Below, piece by piece: positions 33,826 to 42,444 of a stretch of 64,000 nucleotides of DNA; positions within the stretch are counted from its first letter, which is position 1, and each line of letters starts with the position of its first letter. The stretch lies in the NCBI RefSeq assembly GCF_009733845.1, contig NZ_WNXZ01000007.1, forward strand, positions 62,001 through 126,000, in the 5' to 3' direction. The DNA is from Pseudactinotalea terrae (GTDB lineage Bacteria > Actinomycetota > Actinomycetes > Actinomycetales > Beutenbergiaceae). The position numbers were made by a program, and so were the translations under genes. The notes beneath the pieces are model-generated. The model saw only the letters and a program-made list of their open reading frames with translations, did no database searches and had not been told where the DNA came from.

Positions 33826-34380
33826 ATGACGGATGGTGCGACGGCGGAGCGGTGGGTCAAGCCCACCGAGGCAACGAGGGAATGGGCGGCCGCCGCCGGC
33901 GAGGTCCTCACCGGCGTCGCCGAGCACTACCTGGGTGTCATCACCTACGCCGACCTCGCCGAGCAGGTCCAGTCCCGGACCGGGCTGCGCACCCGCGCGC
34001 CGTACCGCAGCTGGATCGGGAGCGTCCTCGCCGCGGTGGTGGCGAACTGCCGGGCGGAGGGGCTGCCGCCGCTGAGCTCCCTGGTGGTCTACCGGGCCGA
34101 CAGCGACGCCGACGTCGAGGAGGGCACCGCCCTGGCGCGGTTCGCCTGCTACCGGCGGTTCGCCGTCGACGTCCCGGTCGAGGCGGTCGCTGAGGCCGAT
34201 GCGCTGGCGCGGGCCAAGGAGGCCGCTGCGCAGGAGGCCAAGCCGGCGGCGCGGCCGCGGCGAGCTGCGGCAGCGCCGCGTGAGCGGAAGCCGAAGAAGC
34301 CCGACGAGCCCGAGCCCCAGATCTGCCCGACGTGCTTCATGCAGCTACCCACGTCTGGGATCTGCGACAACTGCAGCTGA
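33826..34380 (+). CDS. hypothetical protein with zinc ribbon, paralogue of the 3412 gene
   Basis: A 184-residue protein. Residues 20-100 (LGVITYADLAEQVQSRTGLR, YRSWIGSVLAAVVANC, EGLPPLSSLVVYRADSD) match the middle of the protein at 3412-4224. An Ala/Lys/Arg-rich linker (about 125-160) resembles a DNA-binding tail, and the C-terminus is the same CxxC-x9-CxxC ribbon (CPTCFMQLPTSGICDNCS). It lacks the DUF7662-like N-terminus of its paralogue. A nucleic-acid-binding role is inferred. The ATG at 33826 is chosen by homology. Confidence 0.75.
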   Translation: MTDGATAERWVKPTEATREWAAAAGEVLTGVAEHYLGVITYADLAEQVQSRTGLRTRAPYRSWIGSVLAAVVANCRAEGLPPLSSLVVYRADSDADVEEGTALARFACYRRFAVDVPVEAVAEADALARAKEAAAQEAKPAARPRRAAAAPRERKPKKPDEPEPQICPTCFMQLPTSGICDNCS

Positions 34381-34397
34381 GGGACGCTGCGCGAGTC

Positions 34398-34431
34398 CGT
34401 ACTTTTGTACGTGACTCCGTACCTTTGTACG
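34398..34431. repeat. two tandem short dyads (CGTAC-N4-GTACG)
   Basis: CGTACTTTTGTACG at 34398-34411 and CGTACCTTTGTACG at 34418-34431, centres 20 nt apart. They lie 18 nt after the zinc-ribbon gene stop and before the minus-strand immunity gene. They could be paired operators or weak hairpins. Confidence 0.5.
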
Positions 34432-34520
34432 CGGCGGGGCCCTCGATCGTTGGTTGCCGGTCACGCGCAATCAAGGGAACCCGAGGCCGCCGCGCCCGCT
34501 GAAGGGCACAGACGTTCGAC

Positions 34521-34856
34521 TCAGCCGGAGAGGACCTCCTCACCGAGCCAGCGGCGGTAGGTCCACACGACCTGGTGATCCACCGCTGCTGGGTGCCACT
34601 CCTTGATCTCGACAGTGACGTTGAGCAGGTCGCCCGTGAGGTCCTCGAACTGCTCCACGATCTCAGCGATCTCTGGGTAGTCATCCACGACCGGGTGATC
34701 GACGTAGAAATGCAAGGTGACATCGAGGCCGTCGTCGGTGGCGCCGGCGATCACGATTCGAGGAGAAAGCAGCCCCAATGACGCCTGCGTGAGCTGGCCT
34801 CGCACATAGTTGGACCAAGTGGGCAACTGGGCGACGTCGTCCGGAGGGGGAAACAT
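34521..34856 (-). CDS. putative immunity protein, duplicate
   Basis: A 111-residue acidic protein clearly paralogous to the one at 35114-35491 (MFPPPDD, QLTQASLGLLSPRIVIAG, FEDLTGDLLNVTVEIKEW, WTYRRWLGEE). It directly follows an orphan toxin tip at 34872-35081, forming a displaced toxin/immunity cassette downstream of the main one. The ATG at 34856 aligns with the paralogue's start. It probably protects against an older toxin variant. Confidence 0.75.
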   Translation of the reverse strand: MFPPPDDVAQLPTWSNYVRGQLTQASLGLLSPRIVIAGATDDGLDVTLHFYVDHPVVDDYPEIAEIVEQFEDLTGDLLNVTVEIKEWHPAAVDHQVVWTYRRWLGEEVLSG

Positions 34857-34871
34857 CTTGGTCACTCTCCT

Positions 34872-35081
34872 CAGGGCGCGGCGCCGGGGGGACCCAGTTC
34901 GGGTTGTACGGTACAACGCTTGGTCGAGCCCACCCCTTGAGGAAGAAGAGGTTGGTCGGTTGGTCGATGAATCCGAGCTCTGGGTTGCGAATCCTGGCAC
35001 CCCGTCGACCCTGACGACGACGTTCCCGGGCTTGATGCCGACAATCTCCGCACCGTCGTGGAACCCGGGCGGCGCGCTCAC
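34872..35081 (-). pseudogene. orphan toxin tip (type 50-like) with frameshift
   Basis: Two minus-strand frames together reproduce the C-terminus of the toxin at 35508-37289: FHDGAEIVGIKPGNVVVRVD then GVPGF in one frame, and after a shift ELGFIDQPTNLFFLKGWARP and SVVPYNPNWVPPAPR in another. No leader or pre-toxin part is present. Such promoterless tips are the recombination stock of polymorphic toxins; here the shift suggests decay. Confidence 0.75.
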
Positions 35082-35113
35082 TCACGGCTCGCGCACGCGT
35101 CTCGAACACAGAC

Positions 35114-35491
35114 TCAGATGCGTCGGACCTTCAACTGGTCGATCCGCCCATCACTCTCAGTCTCCAGAGATTCCTCGCCGAGCCAGCTGCGGTACGTCCA
35201 GCGGACATCTCGGTCGACCTTCGCTGGGTCCCACTGCTCCACCTTCACAGTGACGTCGAGCAGGTTGCCGGTCAGGTCGTCGAACTCCTCCATGATCTGA
35301 GCGATCTCGCGGTAGTCGTCCTGCAGCGGAGGCTCCACGTAGAAGGCGAGCGTCACCGTCATTCCGTCCGCCTTGAGCCCTGCGATCACAATGCGGGAAG
35401 TGATGTTGCCCAGCGAGGCTCGTGTGAGCTGTCCGTAGAGGTAGCTGAACCACACGGGCACCTCAGAGTGGTCATCCGGAGTGGGGAACAT
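35114..35491 (-). CDS. putative immunity protein of toxin locus 2
   Basis: A 125-residue acidic protein starting 16 nt after the toxin stop. It reads like a mixed alpha/beta fold (VTLAFYVEPPLQDDYREIAQ, IMEEFDDLTGNLLDVTVKVE). The ATG at 35491 gives MFPTPDD, matching the duplicate at 34856. Expected to bind the type-50-like toxin tip. It ends 33 nt before the orphan toxin fragment. Confidence 0.78.
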   Translation of the reverse strand: MFPTPDDHSEVPVWFSYLYGQLTRASLGNITSRIVIAGLKADGMTVTLAFYVEPPLQDDYREIAQIMEEFDDLTGNLLDVTVKVEQWDPAKVDRDVRWTYRSWLGEESLETESDGRIDQLKVRRI

Positions 35492-35507
35492 CGAGATCCA
35501 ATCTGGC

Positions 35508-37289
35508 CTAGGTGCGCGGCGGCCGTGGCACCCAGTTGGGGTTGTACGGTACAGCGCTCGGAGAAGTCGTGCCCTTGATGAAGAACACGTCGGTCGCTTG
35601 GGCACGGTAGGCGCCACTGATGTTGAAGCCAGTGACTCCATCCACCCGGACGACAACGTCACCGTTCGATTTGAGGCCGAGCACCTCAGCGCTGCCGTCG
35701 TGGAAGGCATCGAGCACTGCTTGTGCCTCGCTCGGGTCCCGGAAGTACCCACCGTCGTCGTACTTGGGCGAGCCCTGCAGGTGCCGCGCCTGGCGCTGCG
35801 CGGAGATCGAAGTCGAGTACTCGGTCCGATCAATCTGGACCGGGGGAGCGTCGGCTGGTGACGTCCCGTGATGGACGACGTCGACACCCTCCGCACTGGG
35901 GGCTCCGTCGGCGTTGGTTCGTCGTCCCTCCCCGAACAACTCATCGCTGAGCGGCTGGTCGAGGACCACAGTGTTCGTATCCGCCGCATCGACCGCGTTC
36001 CCCGCCACACCACCCGCATGTGGCTCCACGACCGGGATGTCGTCCACGCGCCTGATCGCCGAGGCCAGCCCTGAGGTCACCCGGATGCTGCCGTAGGTCA
36101 GCGCACTCGCACCGGGAACGAGGAAGTCGCCGGCACCGGTGACGATCCGCAGCAGCCGGGCACCGAGGCTCCCGGTCCGCAGCGCACCTGCCGCAGCCCC
36201 ACCCGACGGCGTGAACATCGACCCGATGTTCAGCGCGGACTCGGTGGCTGTCGCGATACCGTCCTCGCGCCAGCGCCACAGGCCGTCCTCACCGTTGAGG
36301 TGAGCGTGCACATCCACCCCGACCAGGTCGCCGCCCACGCTCGCCGTGACCACCCGACGCTCCTGCAGCCACTGCCGCTGGTCACCGGAGAGCTGACGGT
36401 CGATGACGCCGGCCAGCCCGGGGCTGGCCGCTGCGAGCGCACCCCACAGCCCCGTCACGCTCGACGACAGCCACGCGTCTCCCAAGGCGCCCGCCACCTC
36501 GCCGCGGTACCCCTCGCTGTACTCCTCCATCCGCATGTCGTAGCCGAGCAGCAGACCCGCAGCCCCGGCCGCGAGGTTGTAGCCGAACATGTAGCCGCCG
36601 TGCCCGATGGACTCGCCCCAGTGGCGGTCCTCGGCAACCGGCGTGCCCCACGGGTACTCCACACGCCGATCCATGAGCTGCTCAGCCTGGACGCCGACGA
36701 CGTCATGCTCGTCGGTCGCCCACCTCACCAGGTCCATCAGCGCGTTGTGGCACTCCGCCGACGCCGTGGTGATCCGCTCCACGAGCTTCGCGTGCTCGAG
36801 CAGCAGGTCCTCGTTCCTCGCCACGGTGTCGGTGTCCTGGGACCACGGGATCGTGCCCCACGCGCTGTCCAGCGTGACCGTGAAGTCGGCACCTTCGGTG
36901 ATCGGCGCCCAGACGCCGCCCGCCACCTCGTCACGGAAGCGCGCCGCCCGCCGCTCGAGGTCCACCAGCTGCGCCCGAAGCACCGCCCACGAGGCGGCGA
37001 GATCATCGAGGCGGTCAGCCGCCGTCGACAGATCGCCCTCGAGGCGCTCGGCACTCACGGCGACCGGGCGCATCAAGCCCCACACCTGCTCCTGCTGCGG
37101 CCCTTGATAGACCGGGCGCAGGCCGGACCAGGAATCGATGAGCCCGTCGGCCGACGCGCTGACACCCGAGCCCATCCGGCGCAGCGTCGTCGCCGCGCAC
37201 GAGAGCCCGTCGACGTCCATCTCAGCCGATCGGAACGGGAACTGGCTGGGGTCGATGAGGCCGTCGTACCCGGCCGCTCCACCGCTCAC
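35508..37289 (-). CDS. polymorphic toxin with WXG-like leader and type 50-like tip
   Basis: A 593-residue toxin. Residues 1-150 match the leader of the 9773 toxin (DGLIDPSQFPFRSAEMDVDG, VYQGPQQEQVWGLMRPVAV, LVDLERRAARFRDEV). A long middle region has hydrophobic Gly/Ala-rich helices (GYNLAAGAAGLLLGYDMRME). The C-terminal ~95 residues (QARHLQGSPKYDDGGYFRDP, VVVRVDGVTGF, AVPYNPNWVP) resemble the Ntox50 domain, a predicted RNase. GTG start at 37289 overlaps the DUF6507-like stop (GTGA). Type VII export is inferred from the leader and partner. Immunity gene follows. Confidence 0.78.
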   Translation of the reverse strand: MSGGAAGYDGLIDPSQFPFRSAEMDVDGLSCAATTLRRMGSGVSASADGLIDSWSGLRPVYQGPQQEQVWGLMRPVAVSAERLEGDLSTAADRLDDLAASWAVLRAQLVDLERRAARFRDEVAGGVWAPITEGADFTVTLDSAWGTIPWSQDTDTVARNEDLLLEHAKLVERITTASAECHNALMDLVRWATDEHDVVGVQAEQLMDRRVEYPWGTPVAEDRHWGESIGHGGYMFGYNLAAGAAGLLLGYDMRMEEYSEGYRGEVAGALGDAWLSSSVTGLWGALAAASPGLAGVIDRQLSGDQRQWLQERRVVTASVGGDLVGVDVHAHLNGEDGLWRWREDGIATATESALNIGSMFTPSGGAAAGALRTGSLGARLLRIVTGAGDFLVPGASALTYGSIRVTSGLASAIRRVDDIPVVEPHAGGVAGNAVDAADTNTVVLDQPLSDELFGEGRRTNADGAPSAEGVDVVHHGTSPADAPPVQIDRTEYSTSISAQRQARHLQGSPKYDDGGYFRDPSEAQAVLDAFHDGSAEVLGLKSNGDVVVRVDGVTGFNISGAYRAQATDVFFIKGTTSPSAVPYNPNWVPRPPRT

Positions 37290-37660
37290 ACGGCACCTGC
37301 CGGGAGCTCCGACCCGTACCACCAGGTGAAGTCACCCGACCCGGCCGAGGCCAGCATGTGCGACTGGCACTGCGCCAGCATCTCGACCTGAGCGTTCTCG
37401 AAGCAGGCCGTCGCGGACTCCACGCCCACCAACCCCGCGCTCACGCGATTCCCCATCGAGGAGAGCCGCTCGCCCTGGGCGTTCAGGAGCGCGACGACGG
37501 CGCCGGTCACGTCGGCAGCGGCCGGACCCGCGGCGTCCAGGTCCTCGCTGATCGACTCCAGCCGGCGCGCCGACCACGCCTCGTTCATGCCCCCCAGATC
37601 ATCCTCGACGGCGGTGAGCACCGCCGCGACCCCCTCCGGCTGCAGGTGCCACTTGCCCAT
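37286..37660 (-). CDS. DUF6507-like WXG-type partner protein
   Basis: A 124-residue helical protein (MGKWHLQPEGVAAVLTAVED, LLNAQGERLSSMGNRVSAGL) equivalent to the gene at 10921-11265. It overlaps the toxin start by 4 nt. ATG 37660 is favoured over the upstream ATG at 37678 because the W..L.P.GV beginning is conserved between the two loci. Confidence 0.72.
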   Translation of the reverse strand: MGKWHLQPEGVAAVLTAVEDDLGGMNEAWSARRLESISEDLDAAGPAAADVTGAVVALLNAQGERLSSMGNRVSAGLVGVESATACFENAQVEMLAQCQSHMLASAGSGDFTWWYGSELPAGAV

Positions 37661-37819
37661 CGCGTCCTCCCCAGTCACGTCCCCTTCGCGTCACACGGTG
37701 CCGCGCGCGGCGGGGTCGCCGCCAGCGGGGTGGGCGTGAGCTGTGGACAACTCGGAGAGGGGCCGCGACTGTGGACAGAGCGTGCGACCGGGCGGCGGCC
37801 AGTGGTAGGCCGCCCGGCG

Positions 37820-38233
37820 TCAGGGCGTTGCGCTGGCGGCGGTGCGTGCCTTGCGCGCCTGCACGAAGGACCGGATGCCGACGACGAGATAGACCACCAG
37901 CGCCACGAACATGATGACGCTGACGATGATCGCCGCGGGCCGCTCGGCGGTGCCGTCGAGGAGCGAGCCGATCTTCGCGACGTTCATGAGCGAGCCGAGC
38001 GCACCGAGCAGCGCGACAGCCATGGCGACGTGCACAGCGTGCCGACGCGCGGCCCCGCCACGGCGGGCGATCAGCCACGCGATCAGGAGCAGCACGCCGA
38101 CGAACGCCGGGATCAGGGCGGTGACGCTGCTCATCGACGTCACGAGCCAGGCGATCACGCCGGTCGCCGTGAGCAGGCTCCCGATCGCGAGAGTGAGGGC
38201 AACCACGAGGGCGGTCCTTCCGAGAGACGACAC
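37820..38233 (-). CDS. small integral membrane protein
   Basis: A 137-residue protein with four hydrophobic helices (about 7-30, 36-58, 68-90, 100-122; for example VTALIPAFVGVLLLIAWLIA) and a basic C-terminus (RSFVQARKARTA). GTG start at 38233 following a GGAG-like sequence. No family recognised; the pattern is common in actinobacterial hypothetical membrane proteins. Confidence 0.72.
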   Translation of the reverse strand: MSSLGRTALVVALTLAIGSLLTATGVIAWLVTSMSSVTALIPAFVGVLLLIAWLIARRGGAARRHAVHVAMAVALLGALGSLMNVAKIGSLLDGTAERPAAIIVSVIMFVALVVYLVVGIRSFVQARKARTAASATP

Positions 38234-38306
38234 AAGGAGCGGTCAACGTTTCAGGATGTCGAGCGACCTGACCCGGGACCAAGGTCCCGGGTTCGTCGGA
38301 CCACGT

Positions 38307-38342
38307 GATGTTTTGATGCGCGAGCGTCGATGTTATGATGCA
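38307..38342 (+). promoter_or_regulatory. vapBC promoter with two direct repeats, leaderless
   Basis: GATGTTTTGATGCG (38307-38320) and GATGTTATGATGCA (38329-38342) are direct repeats 22 nt apart. The second contains TATGAT (38334-38339), a -10 hexamer ending 6 nt before the vapB GTG, so the transcript is likely leaderless. The repeats are probable VapB/VapBC operator sites for autorepression. Confidence 0.55.
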
Positions 38343-38345
38343 CCC

Positions 38346-38588
38346 GTGCGAACGACCGTGAACATCGACGACGAGTTGCTTGCCCGCGCGAAGGTCCAGG
38401 CAGCGCGCACGCACCGCACGATCGGGTCGGTTCTGGAGGAGGCTTTGCGACGGATGCTCGACGAGAGTGCGGATCGGCCGGCCCCGGTGGCGCTGCCTGA
38501 TTTCTCCTATCCGGGCGGACTGCGAGCAGGCGTCGATCTCTACGACAAGGAGTCGATGGCGCAGGTGCTCGGCGAGGCGAACCGCTGA
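38346..38588 (+). CDS. VapB-type antitoxin
   Basis: An 80-residue antitoxin. The N-terminus MRTTVNIDDELLARAKVQAA (GTG read as Met) is a ribbon-helix-helix DNA-binding domain as in the VapB/DUF2191 group. The C-terminal SYPGGLRAGVDLYDKESMAQ is the usual toxin-wrapping tail. The start follows a -10 hexamer with no ribosome-binding site, so translation is probably leaderless. One nucleotide separates it from the VapC gene. Confidence 0.88.
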   Translation: MRTTVNIDDELLARAKVQAARTHRTIGSVLEEALRRMLDESADRPAPVALPDFSYPGGLRAGVDLYDKESMAQVLGEANR

Positions 38589-38589
38589 C

Positions 38590-39027
38590 GTGCTGTTCCT
38601 CGATGTCAACGTGCTCGTCGGAGCCCAGCGCAACGACAACTCCCCTCACAGCCGAACGATGCGCCGGTGGCTCGACGAGGCGCTCACGGGGCACCAGCGC
38701 ATCGGGATCAGCGAGCTCGCCCTGAGCGTCATGGTGCGTATCGTCACGCACGCCCGGGTGTTCGAGCACCCCACGGCACCCAGCGAGGCCCTTGCCTTCG
38801 CCAACACGCTCCTGGCTGCTCACCCGGTAGGCGTCGTCCGCCCGGGCGCCCGCCACTGGTCGATCTTCGCCGACCTCGTCACCCAGCACCGGCTCCGCGG
38901 CAACGACGTCCCGGACGCCTACTACGCGGCCCTCGCGCTCGAGCACGGTGCCACGATGGTCACCGCCGACCGTGGTCTCGGACGGTTCGGCATCCCGATT
39001 CTCGACCCCACAACCGATGGGTCTTAG
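38590..39027 (+). CDS. VapC-type PIN ribonuclease toxin
   Basis: A 145-residue PIN-domain RNase. Acidic catalytic residues are all visible: FLDVNVL (Asp near residue 5), GISELALS (Glu), NDVPDAYYAAL (Asp) and VTADRGLGRF (Asp). VapC enzymes cut tRNA or rRNA in a Mg-dependent way. GTG start at 38590 directly after the VapB stop, so coupled translation is expected. The active site looks intact. Confidence 0.9.
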   Translation: MLFLDVNVLVGAQRNDNSPHSRTMRRWLDEALTGHQRIGISELALSVMVRIVTHARVFEHPTAPSEALAFANTLLAAHPVGVVRPGARHWSIFADLVTQHRLRGNDVPDAYYAALALEHGATMVTADRGLGRFGIPILDPTTDGS

Positions 39028-39115
39028 CCGGACCGTCAACACCGTGTGCCAGCGGCCGGTCCCGGCGGTCCCCACCGGCGTACCGTGATCACACCGCATC
39101 GATCGGAGGCACCAC

Positions 39116-39742
39116 ATGGGCGGCGAACTCGTGGTCGGCATCATCGCCGTCCTCATCGGCCTGATCGTGTGCCTGCGTGGCTACGTCGCGCTCCGGATCA
39201 TCATCAGCCTGCTCGGCGCATGGATGGGCTTCATCTTCGGCGGCGCGCTCGTCGCCAGCGTGACCGGTGAGGGCTTCCTCGCCACCACCTTCACCTGGGT
39301 GGGCGCCATCGTCGGCGCGCTCCTGCTCGGCCTGCTCGCCTACGCCTTCTACCAGGTAGCGGTGCTGCTCGGCATGGGCGCCCTCGGCTTCACCATCGCC
39401 ACCGCCGTGCTCGCCGCCCTCGGCGTGGACAACCGCGCCCTCATCTGGATCGTCGCCGGCGCCGCGGCGCTGCTCGCGATCGTGCTGGCGATCGTCACCG
39501 ACCTCCCCGCCGGCATCCTCATCGTCCTCACCGCGCTCGCGGGTGCGAACATCGCCGTCACCGGTCTGCTCGTGCTGCTCGGGCAGCTCGATGTCGCCGA
39601 TCTCGAGGCGGGCTATGTGCCCGACGGCGGTGTCCCGCTCTGGGCGGGGATCGTTGCCCTTGTGCTGGCGATCCTGGGGATCGTCGTGCAGTGGCGAGGA
39701 GTCGCCCGAGACAAGCGGATGCGGGCGGCCTGGGCCGCCTGA
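39116..39742 (+). CDS. DUF4203-like multi-pass membrane protein
   Basis: A 208-residue protein with about seven hydrophobic helices and small-residue-rich loops (GLIVCLRGYVALRIIISLLG, FYQVAVLLGMGALGFTIATA). The pattern matches the DUF4203/TM7S3 group (from memory). It has a short basic C-terminus (RGVARDKRMRAAW). Function unknown. ATG 39116 after a GGAGGC sequence. Confidence 0.78.
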   Translation: MGGELVVGIIAVLIGLIVCLRGYVALRIIISLLGAWMGFIFGGALVASVTGEGFLATTFTWVGAIVGALLLGLLAYAFYQVAVLLGMGALGFTIATAVLAALGVDNRALIWIVAGAAALLAIVLAIVTDLPAGILIVLTALAGANIAVTGLLVLLGQLDVADLEAGYVPDGGVPLWAGIVALVLAILGIVVQWRGVARDKRMRAAWAA

Positions 39743-39768
39743 CGCGGCGAGCGCCGTCGTCGACCCCC

Positions 39769-39799
39769 TTGACTTCGAGCGCACTCGAAGAGTGAGACT
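39769..39799 (+). promoter_or_regulatory. MerR-type promoter upstream of merR gene
   Basis: TTGACT (39769-39774) and GAGACT (39794-39799) are separated by 19 nt, the stretched spacing of MerR-controlled promoters. Between them CTTCGAGCGCACTCGAAG (39773-39790) is a dyad with arms CTTCGAG/CTCGAAG. Confidence 0.65.
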
Positions 39800-39804
39800 G
39801 CCCT

Positions 39805-40176
39805 ATGCCGTACTCGATCTCCGACGTCGCCGAACGCACCAACCTCACCACCCACACGCTGCGCTACTACGAGCGCGACGACCTGCTGCTCGGACCAGTC
39901 GCCAGGGACGCCGGCGGGCGCCGCGTCTACGACGATCACGACGTCAGCTGGATCGTCATGCTCACCTGCCTGCGCGGCACGGGCATGCCGATCCGCGACA
40001 TGCGCCGCTACGCCGAGCTGGTCCGCGCGGGCGAGGGCAACGAAGATGCCCGCCTCGCCCTCCTCGACGCGCACCGACGGCGCGTGATCGCCCAGCTCGC
40101 CGAGGTCACCGAGCATCTCGGCGCCGTCGAGGACAAGATCGCCCTCTACACCGAACGCCTGCAGATCAGCGCTTGA
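39805..40176 (+). CDS. MerR family regulator
   Basis: A 123-residue regulator: HTH residues 3-70 (YSISDVAERTNLTTHTLRYY, RRVYDDHDVSWIVMLTCLRG) and a C-terminal coiled-coil dimer helix. It lacks Cys residues for a metal site, so it is of the BltR/TipA-like or AKR-linked type that senses organic compounds. Its stop codon is inside the -35 hexamer of the next promoter. It probably activates itself and the aldo/keto reductase from the twin operators. Confidence 0.9.
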   Translation: MPYSISDVAERTNLTTHTLRYYERDDLLLGPVARDAGGRRVYDDHDVSWIVMLTCLRGTGMPIRDMRRYAELVRAGEGNEDARLALLDAHRRRVIAQLAEVTEHLGAVEDKIALYTERLQISA

Positions 40177-40203
40177 CTTCGAGCGCGCTCGAAGGGTTTG
40201 ACT
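40173..40203 (+). promoter_or_regulatory. MerR-type promoter upstream of aldo/keto reductase
   Basis: Second copy of the element: TTGACT (40173-40178), perfect palindrome CTTCGAGCGCGCTCGAAG (40177-40194), then TTGACT at 40198-40203 after a 19-nt spacer. The TGA stop of the MerR gene lies inside the first TTGACT. Confidence 0.68.
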
Positions 40204-40210
40204 GCCGGAC

Positions 40211-41227
<1,017 letters not shown>

Positions 41228-41266
41228 CCCCGTCCCACCGCGCAGCTCGCCAGGCTCGCCCGCAGT

Positions 41267-41326
41267 GAGACCGCACACTGACGGTGAGAGCGCACATCGC
41301 ACGGTGCGGTCTCGCCGTCGGTGTGC
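41267..41326. terminator. overlapping inverted repeats after the aldo/keto reductase gene
   Basis: GAGACCGCAC (41267-41276) pairs with GTGCGGTCTC (41304-41313), and GCACACTGACGG (41273-41284) pairs, with one mismatch, with CCGTCGGTGTGC (41315-41326). The two stems share bases and are mutually exclusive. It probably terminates the reductase transcript. Confidence 0.45.
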
Positions 41327-41389
41327 TGTTTCAGCACCGTCGTCGGGCTTGCGCGCGCTGGTGCCCGCCATCGTCGGTAGGATGCCGAA

Positions 41390-41401
41390 TCAACCGGTTG
41401 A
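41390..41401. promoter_or_regulatory. LacI-family operator
   Basis: TCAACCGGTTGA is a perfect 12-nt palindrome with the central CG typical of LacI-family operators, 13 nt before the lacI-type GTG. A near match (TCAACCGGTTTC) lies at 56029-56040 before the solute-binding-protein gene. Confidence 0.65.
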
Positions 41402-41414
41402 ACGGGGGTAGACG

Positions 41415-42437
41415 GTGGGCCGGAGAGTAACGCTGCGGGATGTCGCTGCGGTGGCCGGCGTCTCGGTCTCGACGGCGTCGAAGGTGCTGAACGGGCGGGG
41501 CCACTTCACGGCGGCCACGCACACCAAGATCAACGACGCCGTCGAACGCCTGGGATTCCGACCCAATGCCCTTGCGCGCTCGTTCGCGACCGGGCGTAGT
41601 CAGCTCGTCGGCGTGCTGACCGAGTTCGCGCCGGGTGTGTTCACCAGTCCCGTGATGGTGGGAGCGAGCACGCACCTGGGCCACAACAACATGGCCACGC
41701 TGTTCGCCGACGCCTCCCGTGAACCCGCAGCCATGTCCGGGCTCGCCGAGAACCTCCGCGCCCGTCACGTCGACGGGCTGCTCGTCATCGGCGACGGCCT
41801 TCACACCCGGCTCAGCTCGGTGTCCGGTGGATTCGACGTCCCGGTCGTCTACGTCTTCGGCGAGTCGGTCGACCCGAACGACGTCTCGTTCGTGCCCGAC
41901 AACGAGATGGTGGGCCGGATCGCCACCGAGCACCTGCTCGAGCTCGGCCGTACGAAGATCGCGCACATCGCGGTCCCTGACGACCTCGCCGGCGCGGCTC
42001 GGACCAAGGGCTGCGTCGACGCCCTCGAGAACGCCGGCCTCTCGCTCGCCGGCGGTCGGGCGTACCCAAGCATGTGGCGCCGCGCGGGCGGGATCGCCGC
42101 GACGACGGCGATGCTGGACTCGGGCGCGGACGTCGATGCCATCTTCTGCTCGAACGACCAGATCGCGTTCGGGGCCCTGGCCGCTCTCACCGCGGCGGGG
42201 CGCCGGGTGCCCGACGACGTCGCCCTCGTGGGCGTGGACAACTGGGAGGCGATGAGCGGCACCGGCCAGAACGTGCTGACCACGGTCGATCCTGACCTCC
42301 GCGGTCTCGGGCGTGCCGCCTCGGCCTACCTGCTCGACGCCCTCACCGGTCGCCACGAGCCCGGGCGGCACACCCACCCCTGCCGGATCCGGCTCGGCGA
42401 GTCCACGCTCGGGGTGCAGGCGGAGACACCCGCCTGA
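41415..42437 (+). CDS. LacI family transcriptional regulator
   Basis: A 340-residue repressor. Residues 4-55 are the LacI HTH and hinge helix (VTLRDVAAVAGVSVSTASKV, RLGFRPNALARSFATGRSQL); the rest is a periplasmic-binding-protein-like sensor (VDGLLVIGDG, IFCSNDQIAFGALAAL). GTG start at 41415. It is convergent with the large sulfatase operon, and matching operators occur before its own gene and before the importer at 55970, so it is the likely local repressor. Confidence 0.92.
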   Translation: MGRRVTLRDVAAVAGVSVSTASKVLNGRGHFTAATHTKINDAVERLGFRPNALARSFATGRSQLVGVLTEFAPGVFTSPVMVGASTHLGHNNMATLFADASREPAAMSGLAENLRARHVDGLLVIGDGLHTRLSSVSGGFDVPVVYVFGESVDPNDVSFVPDNEMVGRIATEHLLELGRTKIAHIAVPDDLAGAARTKGCVDALENAGLSLAGGRAYPSMWRRAGGIAATTAMLDSGADVDAIFCSNDQIAFGALAALTAAGRRVPDDVALVGVDNWEAMSGTGQNVLTTVDPDLRGLGRAASAYLLDALTGRHEPGRHTHPCRIRLGESTLGVQAETPA

Positions 42438-42444
42438 GCGCGCC

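Noticed and set aside
32542-33927. A 461-codon open frame antisense to the epoxide hydrolase
   Set aside because: Arg/Val/Glu-rich composition without any family pattern; it is the usual high-GC shadow of the real gene on the other strand.
34903-34917. GTTGTACGGTACAAC palindrome, nearly repeated at about 35535
   Set aside because: It encodes the conserved VPYN segment of the toxin tip in both copies, so homology and codon choice explain it.
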